10,007 nt of DNA from Candidatus Tayloriibacteriota bacterium. Lineage in GTDB: Bacteria > Patescibacteriota > Minisyncoccia > Phycocordibacterales > PALSA-1337. The DNA lies in assembly GCA_023269245.1 (NCBI GenBank), contig JAHFMB010000028.1:1-10007 (forward strand). The letters are read 5' to 3'. Of this stretch, positions 1 through 5,299 are shown one piece after another. The notes under the pieces are model-generated. The model was not told the DNA's origin and did not search any database. It saw only the letters and a list, made by a program, of their open reading frames with translations. The first letter of the stretch is position 1, and each line of letters opens with the position of its first letter. The position numbers were made by a program, and so were the translations under genes.

Positions 1-226
1 GATTGAGGTCTGCAACTCGACCTCATGAAGCCGGAATCGCTAGTAATCGCGGGTCAGCTATACCGCGGTGAATACGTTCTCAAGTCTTGTACTCACCGCC
101 CGTCAACCCAAGGGAGTCGGAGGTGCCCGAAATCTCGCCTCGTGCGGGCCTACGGCAAATTCGATGACAGGGGGTAAGTCGTAACAAGGCACGGGTAGCG
201 GAAGCTGCTCGTGGAATATTTCAAGA
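1..226 (+). rRNA. rrs: 16S ribosomal RNA, 3' end (partial)
   Basis: The sequence matches the last part of bacterial 16S rRNA: the segment around 40-50 (GGAATCGCTAGTAATCGC), the decoding-site region near 90-105 (ACCGCCCGTC), AAGTCGTAACAAGG at 176-189, and helix 45 at 196-209, a GTAGC stem with GGAA loop and GCTGC. The 5' part lies left of the window. The segment TGTACTCACCGCCCGT differs by one base from the near-universal TGTACACACCGCCCGT, a change I associate with CPR bacteria. By alignment to E. coli the mature 3' end falls near 226. The usual TGGATCACCTCC is replaced by TGGAATATTTCA at 212-223, so the anti-Shine-Dalgarno is absent. The exact 3' end is inferred. Confidence 0.97.
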
Positions 227-418
227 GAAACAACGTTGCAGTCTTTGACTGTGACTTATAGTCGATACTTACATTGTAAGATGGTAATTGCTCTCTAACC
301 TTAAATAGGAGCACTTAACCGGGGAAGATACCTGGAACACATTGGGGATATCAATTGAATCCCTGATGGGCGAACGGAACAAAATAGAGCGCGCTTTACC
401 CGCTACAGCGGGTTCAAC
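227..418 (+). other. 16S trailer / spacer to tRNA-Leu
   Basis: This is the transcribed spacer downstream of 16S. It holds no convincing gene. It contains several short hairpins: CTTAC/GTAAG at 268-280, GGGAT/ATCCC at 345-363, and ACCCGC/GCGGGT at 398-413 with a TACA loop. Such stems are expected in rRNA precursor trailers, but the matching 5' processing strand lies outside the window. It ends at the intrinsic terminator at 419-446. Confidence 0.6.
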
Positions 419-446
419 AAAAAACTGCTCGAGATGGCAGTTTTTT
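419..446 (+). terminator. Intrinsic terminator after 16S
   Basis: A 10-bp stem AAAAAACTGC (419-428) pairs with GCAGTTTTTT (437-446) around an 8-nt loop, giving a G/C-containing core flanked by an A-tract and a T-tract. The symmetry lets it work in both directions. It ends the 16S transcript before the tRNAs, so the tRNAs need their own promoter. Confidence 0.85.
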
Positions 447-457
447 GTTATTTGCAT

Positions 458-463
458 TATAGT
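458..463 (+). promoter_or_regulatory. -10 box of tRNA-Leu
   Basis: TATAGT lies 9 nt before the first base of tRNA-Leu and just after the 16S terminator. Transcription would start at about 470-472, almost at the mature 5' end of the tRNA. No good -35 box is visible (TGGCAG at 435-440 has the right spacing but a poor match). Confidence 0.5.
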
Positions 464-472
464 GGTGAACAC

Positions 473-554
473 GGTCACGTGGCGGAATTGGTATACGCGT
501 ACGTCTCAGAAGCGTATGGAGCAATCCTTGGGAGTTCGAGTCTCCCCGTGACCA
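473..554 (+). tRNA. tRNA-Leu (anticodon CAG)
   Basis: The acceptor stem GGTCACG (473-479) pairs with CGTGACC (547-553). A D-arm of leucine type follows, then the anticodon stem TACGT/GCGTA with loop CTCAGAA, which gives anticodon CAG. The long variable arm (GGA-loop-TCC) is typical of a class II tRNA, and the T-arm is GGGAG/CTCCC with loop TTCGAGT. The discriminator base is A, also typical of tRNA-Leu. The following bases are CAG, so CCA is not encoded and must be added after transcription. It reads leucine CUG codons. Confidence 0.95.
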
Positions 555-567
555 CAGTAGAGGAGTT

Positions 568-596
568 TTGCATTTATAGACATATTTTGCTAAGGT
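568..596 (+). promoter_or_regulatory. Promoter of tRNA-Ile
   Basis: A -35-like TTGCAT (568-573) is followed after a 17-nt spacer by an extended -10, TGC then TAAGGT (588-596). The spacing is ideal. Transcription would start near 603, giving a leader of about 58 nt before the tRNA. That leader includes a hairpin at 611-650. Confidence 0.45.
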
Positions 597-610
597 ATAC
601 CCACTGATTT

Positions 611-650
611 GAGGTATCAGCTCTGATCCATTCTCTTCGTCACATACCTC
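611..650 (+). other. Hairpin in the tRNA-Ile leader
   Basis: GAGGTAT (611-617) is the exact reverse complement of ATACCTC (644-650), forming a 7-bp stem that closes a 26-nt loop ten bases before the tRNA. It may help processing of the tRNA precursor. No known RNA family was recognised. Confidence 0.4.
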
Positions 651-660
651 TAGTTACCAT

Positions 661-733
661 GCGCGCATAGCTCAGTTGGTAGAGCACACCACTGATACTG
701 GTGGGGTCCTAGGTTCGAATCCTAGTGCGCGCA
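661..733 (+). tRNA. tRNA-Ile (anticodon GAT)
   Basis: The acceptor stem GCGCGCA (661-667) pairs with TGCGCGC (726-732). The D-arm is GCTC/GAGC with loop AGTTGGTA, the anticodon stem is CACCA/TGGTG with loop CTGATAC (anticodon GAT), and the T-arm is CTAGG/CCTAG with loop TTCGAAT. The discriminator is A and CCA is not encoded. In many bacteria this tRNA sits inside the 16S-23S spacer. Here it lies after the 16S and a tRNA-Leu but no 23S follows, which looks like a broken rRNA operon. Confidence 0.96.
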
Positions 734-740
734 CAAAAGG

Positions 741-757
741 TTGCCGGAAGCGGCAAG
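741..757. repeat. Palindromic hairpin repeat, copy 1
   Basis: TTGCCGGAAGCGGCAAG forms a perfect 6-bp stem (TTGCCG/CGGCAA) with a GAAG loop. The same 17 bases occur in reverse complement at 1571-1587, at the far side of the NYN gene. No T-tract follows, so it is not a standard terminator. Confidence 0.6.
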
Positions 758-875
758 AAATGAGTCCATACCACATGGAAGACCGCTTAACCGAGGGGTT
801 TTTCATCTGTCACTTTTCAGGTGTTTACCTTGGAACATGTAGCAGGGTAACTGATACAGTATCCACATCACATTG

Positions 876-903
876 TTGACTTTCACCGCAGGAAATGTAG
901 TAT
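876..903 (+). promoter_or_regulatory. Possible promoter upstream of a hairpin
   Basis: TTGACT (876-881) lies 16 nt before TAGTAT (898-903), which carries an upstream TG in a near-extended position. Predicted transcription would start near 911, only a few bases before the terminator hairpin at 917-948. Either this is a very short transcript, or the boxes are chance matches in an A/T-rich spacer. Confidence 0.25.
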
Positions 904-916
904 ACATACATACACG

Positions 917-948
917 CCCCAGCTAGCCGCAAGGTCCGCTGGGGTTTT
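917..948 (+). terminator. Intrinsic terminator before the NYN gene
   Basis: CCCCAGC (917-923) pairs with GCTGGGG (938-944), followed by TTTT. Inside, CC-GCAA-GG can form a short inner stem with a GNRA tetraloop. It would end transcription coming from the tRNA side and isolate the NYN gene, whose own -10 box follows at 967. Confidence 0.75.
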
Positions 949-963
949 GCGTTTCCTATTATT

Positions 964-972
964 TGCTATACT
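964..972 (+). promoter_or_regulatory. Extended -10 of the NYN gene
   Basis: TGC followed by TATACT (967-972) ends 8 nt before the ATG at 981. RNA polymerase normally starts 6-9 nt after the -10 box, so the mRNA should begin at or within a base or two of the start codon, that is, leaderless. Confidence 0.65.
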
Positions 973-980
973 GGCGGGTA

Positions 981-1565
981 ATGGAGACGGTCCTACTCAT
1001 TGATGGGGAAAATCTCAAAGGCAAGATCAAGGCCGTTTTCAGCGAGAATAAAAAAGAAAAGCCCACGTGGCATGAGTATGATTTCAAAAGCCTCTTCGAC
1101 ACCGTCCTCAAAGGTCTGACGATCAATCGCAAAGTTTTCTATTTCGCCCGAATCAAAGAGCACGAAAGCAGTAAAGAGAAGTCACAACAACTCATCGAAG
1201 AACAACGCTTACTGAAAACGCATCTGGAACAGCAAGGATTTGAAGTCATTCTCTCTGGCCGCGTCAGAGGTCAAATGGAAGATGGGCAGAACGGAAAGAA
1301 AGTCCTGGTGTTCAAAGAAAAGGGTGTCGATGTGAAGATTGCCGTCGATATGGTATGTCTCGCTTGTGATAGCAAGGTGAAGGGAATTATTCTTGCAAGT
1401 TCCGATTCTGATTTACAGCCGGCAATCAAAGAGGTCCGTAATCGTAAGGTTGAGTGCGTGTATCTCGGATTTGAAGCCCAGCCGAACAAAGGATTGTCTT
1501 ACACAACCAATCGCACGATTCTGATGCGTGATTCCGAGGTGTTGGAATGCGTCAAGTGCCAGTAA
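981..1565 (+). CDS. NYN domain (PIN-like, LabA/COG1432-type) protein
   Basis: This 194-residue protein is a single NYN domain. The N-terminus reads VLLIDGENLK, with the first acidic residue at D8. Near residue 115 comes KGVDVKIAVDM (D117, D123), and then ASSDSDLQPAI with D142 and D144. These acidic residues are the expected metal-binding cluster of the PIN-like nuclease fold, so RNA cleavage in the cytoplasm is likely; the substrate is unknown. Residues 59-85 are charged and probably helical. An in-frame TTG at 963 overlaps the -10 box and is therefore not the start; ATG 981 is preferred. There is no Shine-Dalgarno. The gene appears to be monocistronic, bounded by a terminator upstream and a palindromic hairpin downstream. 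Confidence 0.88.
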   Translation: METVLLIDGENLKGKIKAVFSENKKEKPTWHEYDFKSLFDTVLKGLTINRKVFYFARIKEHESSKEKSQQLIEEQRLLKTHLEQQGFEVILSGRVRGQMEDGQNGKKVLVFKEKGVDVKIAVDMVCLACDSKVKGIILASSDSDLQPAIKEVRNRKVECVYLGFEAQPNKGLSYTTNRTILMRDSEVLECVKCQ

Positions 1566-1570
1566 CCATA

Positions 1571-1587
1571 CTTGCCGCTTCCGGCAA
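1571..1587. repeat. Palindromic hairpin repeat, copy 2 (inverted)
   Basis: CTTGCCGCTTCCGGCAA is the exact reverse complement of the copy at 741-757. It lies five bases after the NYN gene stop codon and forms the same 6-bp stem, with a CTTC loop. It lacks a T-tract. The two copies bracket the NYN gene together with its upstream terminator. Confidence 0.6.
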
Positions 1588-1800
1588 ACCTTGACCCCTA
1601 GCGAGAAATCTTCCGTCTGGTATCTTTGGGCAACACCCTATTCAGCCTGATCGGAAACCCAAACTCATTTCTGAAGTGAGCATATATGAGTGCGGCTGCC
1701 CGCTCTGCTTTGTAGCAGTAGGCCCGAACATCGTCCCAGTCTCCGCACAGACCGAGAGGCGCGGGCGAGTCCTGAGTAGCGCGCACAGTTGTCCGTTGTT
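1588..1800. other. Intergenic spacer with short hairpins
   Basis: I see no convincing gene here. A hairpin CTGCT/AGCAG with a TTGT loop (1705-1718), extended by GCC/GGC, is visible. A 62-codon minus-strand reading frame resembles nothing I recognise. The spacer ends at the promoter of the next gene. Confidence 0.4.
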
Positions 1801-1809
1801 TGCTATACT
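1801..1809 (+). promoter_or_regulatory. Extended -10 of the anchored-domain gene
   Basis: TGC-TATACT, with the hexamer at 1804-1809, ends 7 nt before the ATG at 1817. It is the same nine bases as the NYN gene box, again implying a leaderless mRNA. No -35 box is apparent, which fits an extended -10 promoter. Confidence 0.65.
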
Positions 1810-1816
1810 CGTTGGT

Positions 1817-2203
1817 ATGAAAAAAATCATTATTTCGGTTGTCGTTTTAGTAGTCATTATTATTGTCGGTTCGTATTACGTAAAACCACCACAAGACATG
1901 TCAAACGACAATATCAATTTGCAATCTGATCCGAAGATGTACCAACTTAACAGTGTAATGGGAGAAGTGAAGTCTGGGGGATCTGTGGTTTCTGGTGCCA
2001 CAGTGACCGTAGTTGCCACCGGAGAAAATATACCAGTCGAACCAAACGGGTTTTATATTGTAGTACTTGATCCTGCAAAACTCGGAAACAAACCAAAAGA
2101 TCTTATTTTCAAAGCCCCGGGATATGCAGAGCAAAGACAATCAGTTTTGATTCCTGAAAACAAACAGGTACGCCTTGATGTCAATCTTGTACCATCAAAG
2201 TAG
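1817..2203 (+). CDS. Membrane-anchored carboxypeptidase-regulatory-like domain protein
   Basis: This is a 128-residue protein. Residues 1-22 have two lysines followed by a long run of I and V, a membrane anchor or uncleaved signal with the rest outside. Residues 25-45 are a polar linker. Residues 47-126 look like one small beta-sandwich of the carboxypeptidase-regulatory-like type (GEVKSGGSVVSGATVTVV, then NGFYIV, FKAPGYAEQ and VRLDVNL). Such domains usually bind or display surface proteins; no enzyme motif is seen. The reading frame is open further upstream, but ATG 1817 follows the -10 box by 7 nt and starts exactly with the membrane anchor. It converges with the next gene, with 15 bp between the stops. 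Confidence 0.75.
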   Translation: MKKIIISVVVLVVIIIVGSYYVKPPQDMSNDNINLQSDPKMYQLNSVMGEVKSGGSVVSGATVTVVATGENIPVEPNGFYIVVLDPAKLGNKPKDLIFKAPGYAEQRQSVLIPENKQVRLDVNLVPSK

Positions 2204-2218
2204 AAAATAAGTTATGTG

Positions 2219-2485
2219 CTAGTTCGAACTCATAGGTACTGCTACCATGAATATTGCTACAAAAAGCAGTATGGCGATGGCGACTGCCAGTCCGGCATAT
2301 ATCAGGTGAGGATGCGATACAGAAAGCTTTGCCGCCCACGCGTTGGAGAGTACGAGGAGAATAATGGCGACTACGCACGAGATAATTGTTGGCCACAGCG
2401 CGCCGCCGTGATTGCCGAGCAAAAACAAGAGTACCGATTCTATGACGTAAAAGATGCCAAACACAAGACCTATGACTATGCTCAT
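2219..2485 (-). CDS. Small three-helix membrane protein
   Basis: An 88-residue, very hydrophobic protein with three likely membrane helices at about 3-22, 30-46 and 60-83. The polar loops are short (NHGGALWP, and SNAWAAKLSVSHPHLIY). No family was recognised. It lies between a convergent neighbour and a divergent one (the DUF5671-like gene, starting 50 bp away). Unlike its neighbours it has no clear -10 box at the leaderless distance, so the start at 2485 is less certain. The regular hydrophobic pattern supports it as a real gene. Confidence 0.65.
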   Translation of the reverse strand: MSIVIGLVFGIFYVIESVLLFLLGNHGGALWPTIISCVVAIILLVLSNAWAAKLSVSHPHLIYAGLAVAIAILLFVAIFMVAVPMSSN

Positions 2486-2522
2486 ATAAATATGGTTAGT
2501 GGTAATCGACTGTCCCTCGTAT

Positions 2523-2528
2523 TATACT
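2523..2528 (+). promoter_or_regulatory. -10 box of the DUF5671-like gene
   Basis: TATACT ends 6 nt before the ATG at 2535. No SD lies between them, so the transcript is predicted to be leaderless. Confidence 0.6.
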
Positions 2529-2534
2529 ACATAT

Positions 2535-3527
2535 ATGAAGACAACTCCCAAAGACTTCTTTCTGCACCTTGGGGCAACTGTGGCTCTGTACGTCGCAGTC
2601 GGTTCTCTCATCAATCTCTGGTTTACGGTCATCAACTATTATTTTCCTGATGCCCTCGCAGGTTATTTCTATGGCAATGCGGTGGCGTGGCCGATTTCAA
2701 TGCTTATCGTCCTGGTGCCGATTCTCTGTGTCCTTGAATGGCTTATTGGTCGCGATGTGGCACGAATGCCCGAAAAAACTGACTTGTGGATTCGCAAATG
2801 GAGAATGTACCTGACCCTGTTCTTAGTGGTCATTCTTATCGGCGGAGACTTAATCACGCTCATCAACACCTACCTGAATGGGGAAATCACCGCGCGTCTC
2901 ATATGGAAAGTTGTGGCCATTCTCCTTATCGCTGGGGCTGTTGGAAAATACTATCTTTTCAGTATTTACATTTCACATCGTTGGGCGCGCCCTATTCGGC
3001 GTACACATGCATGGTTTGGCATTATTTTGGTGCTTGCGGCCATTGTCATTGGTTTCATCGCAGTCGGATCGCCACAAAAGCAGCGCGATCTAAGATTCGA
3101 TGGTCAGCGCGTCAGTGATTTACAGAACATTCAGTGGCAGATCATCACATATTGGCAACAAAAGGAAAAATTACCTGCACAGTTGAGTGATCTCAACGAC
3201 ACTCTTTCCGGTTTTATTGTTCCTACCGATCCCGATACAAAAACGGCATATCAATACAACCTCAAGGCGGTTTCAGGCACCCGAGATACTACAGGAGGTC
3301 TGTCATTCCAATTATGCGCAGAATTTAGTCGTGCCAGTCAAGACGTGAAAGGTCGCGGCGAATATTATGGCGGTGGCGGATACTATTCAACCGGTATGGC
3401 GACGCCTATCGCATACCCGGGCGATCGAACCAATGAAGTGTGGACTCATGACGCTGGCCGCGTCTGCTTTGACCGCACCATCGATCCTGATAAATACCCG
3501 GTCAATCCCAAAACAATCAAGAACTAA
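2535..3527 (+). CDS. DUF5671-like membrane protein with pseudopilin-like C-terminus
   Basis: This is a 330-residue protein. The N-terminal PKDFFLHLGATVALYVAVGSL resembles the DUF5671 family, which is common in Patescibacteria. Membrane helices lie at about 9-33, 53-71, 92-112, 124-145 and 160-178. From residue 183 a soluble region follows. It begins with DLQNIQWQIITYWQQKEKLP, then the short motif PTDPDTKTAYQY, and ends with a Gly/Tyr-rich loop near 276-285. This layout (a helix, then 'LP..L.DL', then 'DP.T...Y.Y') resembles type II pseudopilins of the GspG type. Cysteines at 261 and 311 could form a disulfide outside the cell. The function is unknown. An in-frame ATG at 2499 lies upstream of the -10 box and was rejected. 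Confidence 0.75.
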   Translation: MKTTPKDFFLHLGATVALYVAVGSLINLWFTVINYYFPDALAGYFYGNAVAWPISMLIVLVPILCVLEWLIGRDVARMPEKTDLWIRKWRMYLTLFLVVILIGGDLITLINTYLNGEITARLIWKVVAILLIAGAVGKYYLFSIYISHRWARPIRRTHAWFGIILVLAAIVIGFIAVGSPQKQRDLRFDGQRVSDLQNIQWQIITYWQQKEKLPAQLSDLNDTLSGFIVPTDPDTKTAYQYNLKAVSGTRDTTGGLSFQLCAEFSRASQDVKGRGEYYGGGGYYSTGMATPIAYPGDRTNEVWTHDAGRVCFDRTIDPDKYPVNPKTIKN

Positions 3528-3553
3528 AAACCCTTTTGTTGGGCCATATTTTA

Positions 3554-3562
3554 TGCTATAAT
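3554..3562 (+). promoter_or_regulatory. Extended -10 of pyk
   Basis: TGC-TATAAT, a perfect hexamer at 3557-3562. The ATG at 3561 overlaps this box and cannot start translation from this transcript. The true start is probably ATG 3600, leaving a leader of about 31 nt with no Shine-Dalgarno (the last bases are CCCACATCATCT). Confidence 0.65.
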
Positions 3563-3599
3563 GACTTCTCGTTTTAACAATAAAAAACCCACATCATCT

Positions 3600-5015
3600 A
3601 TGAATCTCGGTAAGAAGACTAAGATTGTTTGTACTATTGGACCCGTTACAGAACAGATTGAACCAATGTCGCAGCTCGTTGAGGCAGGCATGAACGTCAT
3701 GCGTCTCAACTTCTCCCACGGCGACTTCGCAGAACATCAGAAACGCGTCGACAATCTTCGTGAGATTATGAAGAAAACCGGCAAAACGGTCGCTATTCTT
3801 CAGGATTTGTGTGGCCCAAAGATTCGTATCGGCACTTTCAAGGATAAGATGATTACCTTGCATGAGGGAAAGACATTTACGCTTACAACCGATGAGATTG
3901 AAGGTGATGAGACGCGCGTGCATATCAACTATCCGCAGTTGCCAAAGGAGGTGAAGGTGGGCGGGATGATTATGCTCCAGGATGGCACCAAGAGGCTCCA
4001 GGTCATCGAAGTGAAGGGCAATGATATTATCTGTAAGGTCATGATTGGCGGTAGTTTGTCGGGAAAGAAGGGAGTAAATGTTCCTGGCGCCGACCTGTCA
4101 CTATCAGCGCTCACTGAAAAAGATCGTGCCGATGTTGAGTTTGGTATCAAAAATAACGTTGACTTCGTGGCTTTGTCATTTGTTCGCCGCGCCTCTGATG
4201 TTCAGGATCTTCGCGCAATTTTGGAAAAGGCAGGTTGTAAAGCCCAGATTATTTCAAAGATTGAGACCCCTGAAGCGCTCGAAAATATTGATGAGATTAT
4301 AAAATTGTCTGATGCTATCATGATTGCCCGCGGAGACTTGGCAGTGGAGATACCTGCAGAAGAAGTGCCACTGGTCCAAAAGCTCCTTATTTCAAAATGC
4401 AATGCGGTGGGTAAGCCAGTTATCACAGCCACGCAAATGCTGGAGTCGATGATCAAAAATTCCGTACCAACTCGCGCTGAAGTTTCAGATATTGCCAACG
4501 CTATTATTGATGGTACCGACGCCATTATGCTTTCAGAAGAGACTACGCTCGGTGAGTTTCCAGTTGAAGCGGTCAAGATTATGACCAAGGTTGCCATTCG
4601 CGTCGAGAGTGAAGTCTATACCCGCGACACCATTGCTGAATATGATCAGTCGCACGGTGTTACCGATGTCGTCTCGCAGTCAGCTGTTCGTGCTGCTCAT
4701 AATGTCGGGGCTTCTCTCATTATTGCACTCACCCGTTCCGGCCGTTCAGCCCGCATGATCGCTCGTTATCGTCCTGCAGAACGTATTCTTGCATTGTCAG
4801 ATAATGCACAAGATATGGCAAAACTGATGCTTACCTTTGGTTGTTATCCAATGTTTGCGGCTACATTCAAAACTGTTGAAGAGATTATGGAAGTCGTTCG
4901 TGACACTATTCTCAAGACCGGCGAAGCCAATAAAGGGGACAAAGTTGTTATCGTCGGAGGCATGCCGCTCGGCACCGCTGCAGATACAAATATGATTCTT
5001 GTGGAGACATTGTAA
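3600..5015 (+). CDS. pyk: Pyruvate kinase
   Basis: This 471-residue enzyme converts phosphoenolpyruvate and ADP to pyruvate and ATP, the last step of glycolysis, and is close in length to E. coli PykF. The barrel motifs are present: CTIGP (11-15), R35 and NFSH (37-40), CGPKIR (71-76), LSFVR (192-196), ISKIE with catalytic K220 and metal-binding E222, ARGDL with D246, and TATQMLESM with T277 (276-284). The B domain lies at about 79-168. The C-terminal regulatory domain carries LTRSGRSARMIARYRP (377-392), where many family members have TxSGxTA. Substitutions include LAVE for the usual LGVE, and SEETTLGEFP for the usual SGETA-G-YP. Starting at 3600 puts the conserved N-terminus KTKIVCTIGP in the normal place. 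Confidence 0.97.
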   Translation: MNLGKKTKIVCTIGPVTEQIEPMSQLVEAGMNVMRLNFSHGDFAEHQKRVDNLREIMKKTGKTVAILQDLCGPKIRIGTFKDKMITLHEGKTFTLTTDEIEGDETRVHINYPQLPKEVKVGGMIMLQDGTKRLQVIEVKGNDIICKVMIGGSLSGKKGVNVPGADLSLSALTEKDRADVEFGIKNNVDFVALSFVRRASDVQDLRAILEKAGCKAQIISKIETPEALENIDEIIKLSDAIMIARGDLAVEIPAEEVPLVQKLLISKCNAVGKPVITATQMLESMIKNSVPTRAEVSDIANAIIDGTDAIMLSEETTLGEFPVEAVKIMTKVAIRVESEVYTRDTIAEYDQSHGVTDVVSQSAVRAAHNVGASLIIALTRSGRSARMIARYRPAERILALSDNAQDMAKLMLTFGCYPMFAATFKTVEEIMEVVRDTILKTGEANKGDKVVIVGGMPLGTAADTNMILVETL

Positions 5016-5020
5016 AGCAG

Positions 5021-5214
5021 AAAGGGAGAGGCGGGAGGACCACAACGTCTCGCCCGAACCCTTTCACAGGCGTTGCGGATTGGACACCAGTAGGAAACTA
5101 CAGGCAACGCCGAGAAGAGACAAACCCACCGACTTTTCAATGAGTGTCGGTGGGTTTGATCGTGGTGAGGAGGAAATGTTGTGTGTCCTCCCGCTTGCAT
5201 TTCCCTTAAATTTT
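5021..5214 (+). ncRNA. Predicted structured RNA between pyk and radC
   Basis: Nested complementary segments define a branched fold. P1: 5031-5040 pairs perfectly with 5185-5194, continues as CACAAC (5041-5046) with GTTGTG (5178-5183) with T5184 bulged, and is extended outward by AAGGGA (5022-5027) with TCCCTT (5202-5207). P2: GTCTC (5047-5051) pairs with GAGAC (5117-5121), starting right after P1. Inside P2 a hairpin pairs 5069-5076 with 5104-5111 and carries GTAG/CTAC with a GAAA tetraloop (5090-5101). P3: 5122-5133 pairs with 5146-5157, starting right after P2. TTAAATTTT follows the outer stem. Branch stems that abut without gaps argue for a folded RNA. The GNRA loop favours the plus strand. 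I could not match it to SRP, 6S, tmRNA, RNase P or a riboswitch class I know. Its promoter is unclear; it may be processed from the pyk 3' UTR. Confidence 0.55.
5121..5158 (+). terminator. Strong 13-bp hairpin, possible pyk terminator (P3)
   Basis: CAAACCCACCGAC (5121-5133) is perfectly complementary to 5146-5158 around a 12-nt loop. The stem ends in GGGTTT followed by GAT, so the T-tract is short and partly inside the stem. It could terminate pyk transcription, or it is arm P3 of the structured RNA described above; the two readings are compatible. Confidence 0.5.
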
Positions 5215-5216
5215 CA

Positions 5217-5225
5217 TGCTATATT
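5217..5225 (+). promoter_or_regulatory. Extended -10, distal radC promoter
   Basis: TGC-TATATT (hexamer 5220-5225) matches the extended boxes of other genes here but lies 75 nt before the radC ATG. It would give a leader of roughly 68 nt without an SD. It may be a second promoter for radC or drive a short RNA. Confidence 0.35.
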
Positions 5226-5287
5226 CGCTCCGCTCGCAGCTACATTTGCTCGCGGGTTGTGGACTTTCACAAATCCTCGCTTGACGC

Positions 5288-5293
5288 TATAAT
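5288..5293 (+). promoter_or_regulatory. -10 box of radC
   Basis: A perfect TATAAT ends 6 nt before the radC ATG at 5300, separated by TCACCC. The mRNA is predicted to be leaderless. The TTGACG just upstream (5281-5286) is one base away and cannot be its -35 box. Confidence 0.65.
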
Positions 5294-5299
5294 TCACCC

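Noticed and set aside
342..551. Plus-strand reading frame of 69 codons
   Set aside because: It runs through the 16S trailer, the terminator and tRNA-Leu; no protein-like features.
676..879. Plus-strand reading frame starting in tRNA-Ile
   Set aside because: It begins inside the tRNA and has a composition unlike the real genes.
901..914. TACA microsatellite-like run as a repeat array
   Set aside because: Only about three units; too short to mean anything.
963..980. TTG as start of the NYN protein
   Set aside because: It overlaps the TGC-TATACT box; the conserved NYN sequence starts right after ATG 981.
1598..1786. 62-codon minus-strand reading frame
   Set aside because: No recognisable family, promoter or SD; more likely an open frame in a spacer.
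1676..1816. N-terminal extension of the anchored-domain protein
   Set aside because: It would start before the -10 box and place the membrane anchor in the middle of the protein.
5021..5214. SRP RNA, 6S RNA, tmRNA or RNase P RNA
   Set aside because: I found no SRP GGAA/AGCA loop, no tRNA-like ends, no RNase P GAGGAAAGTCC core, and the shape is branched rather than the single long 6S hairpin.
5281..5286. TTGACG as radC -35 box
   Set aside because: It is one base from the -10 box; a -35 must lie about 17 nt upstream.
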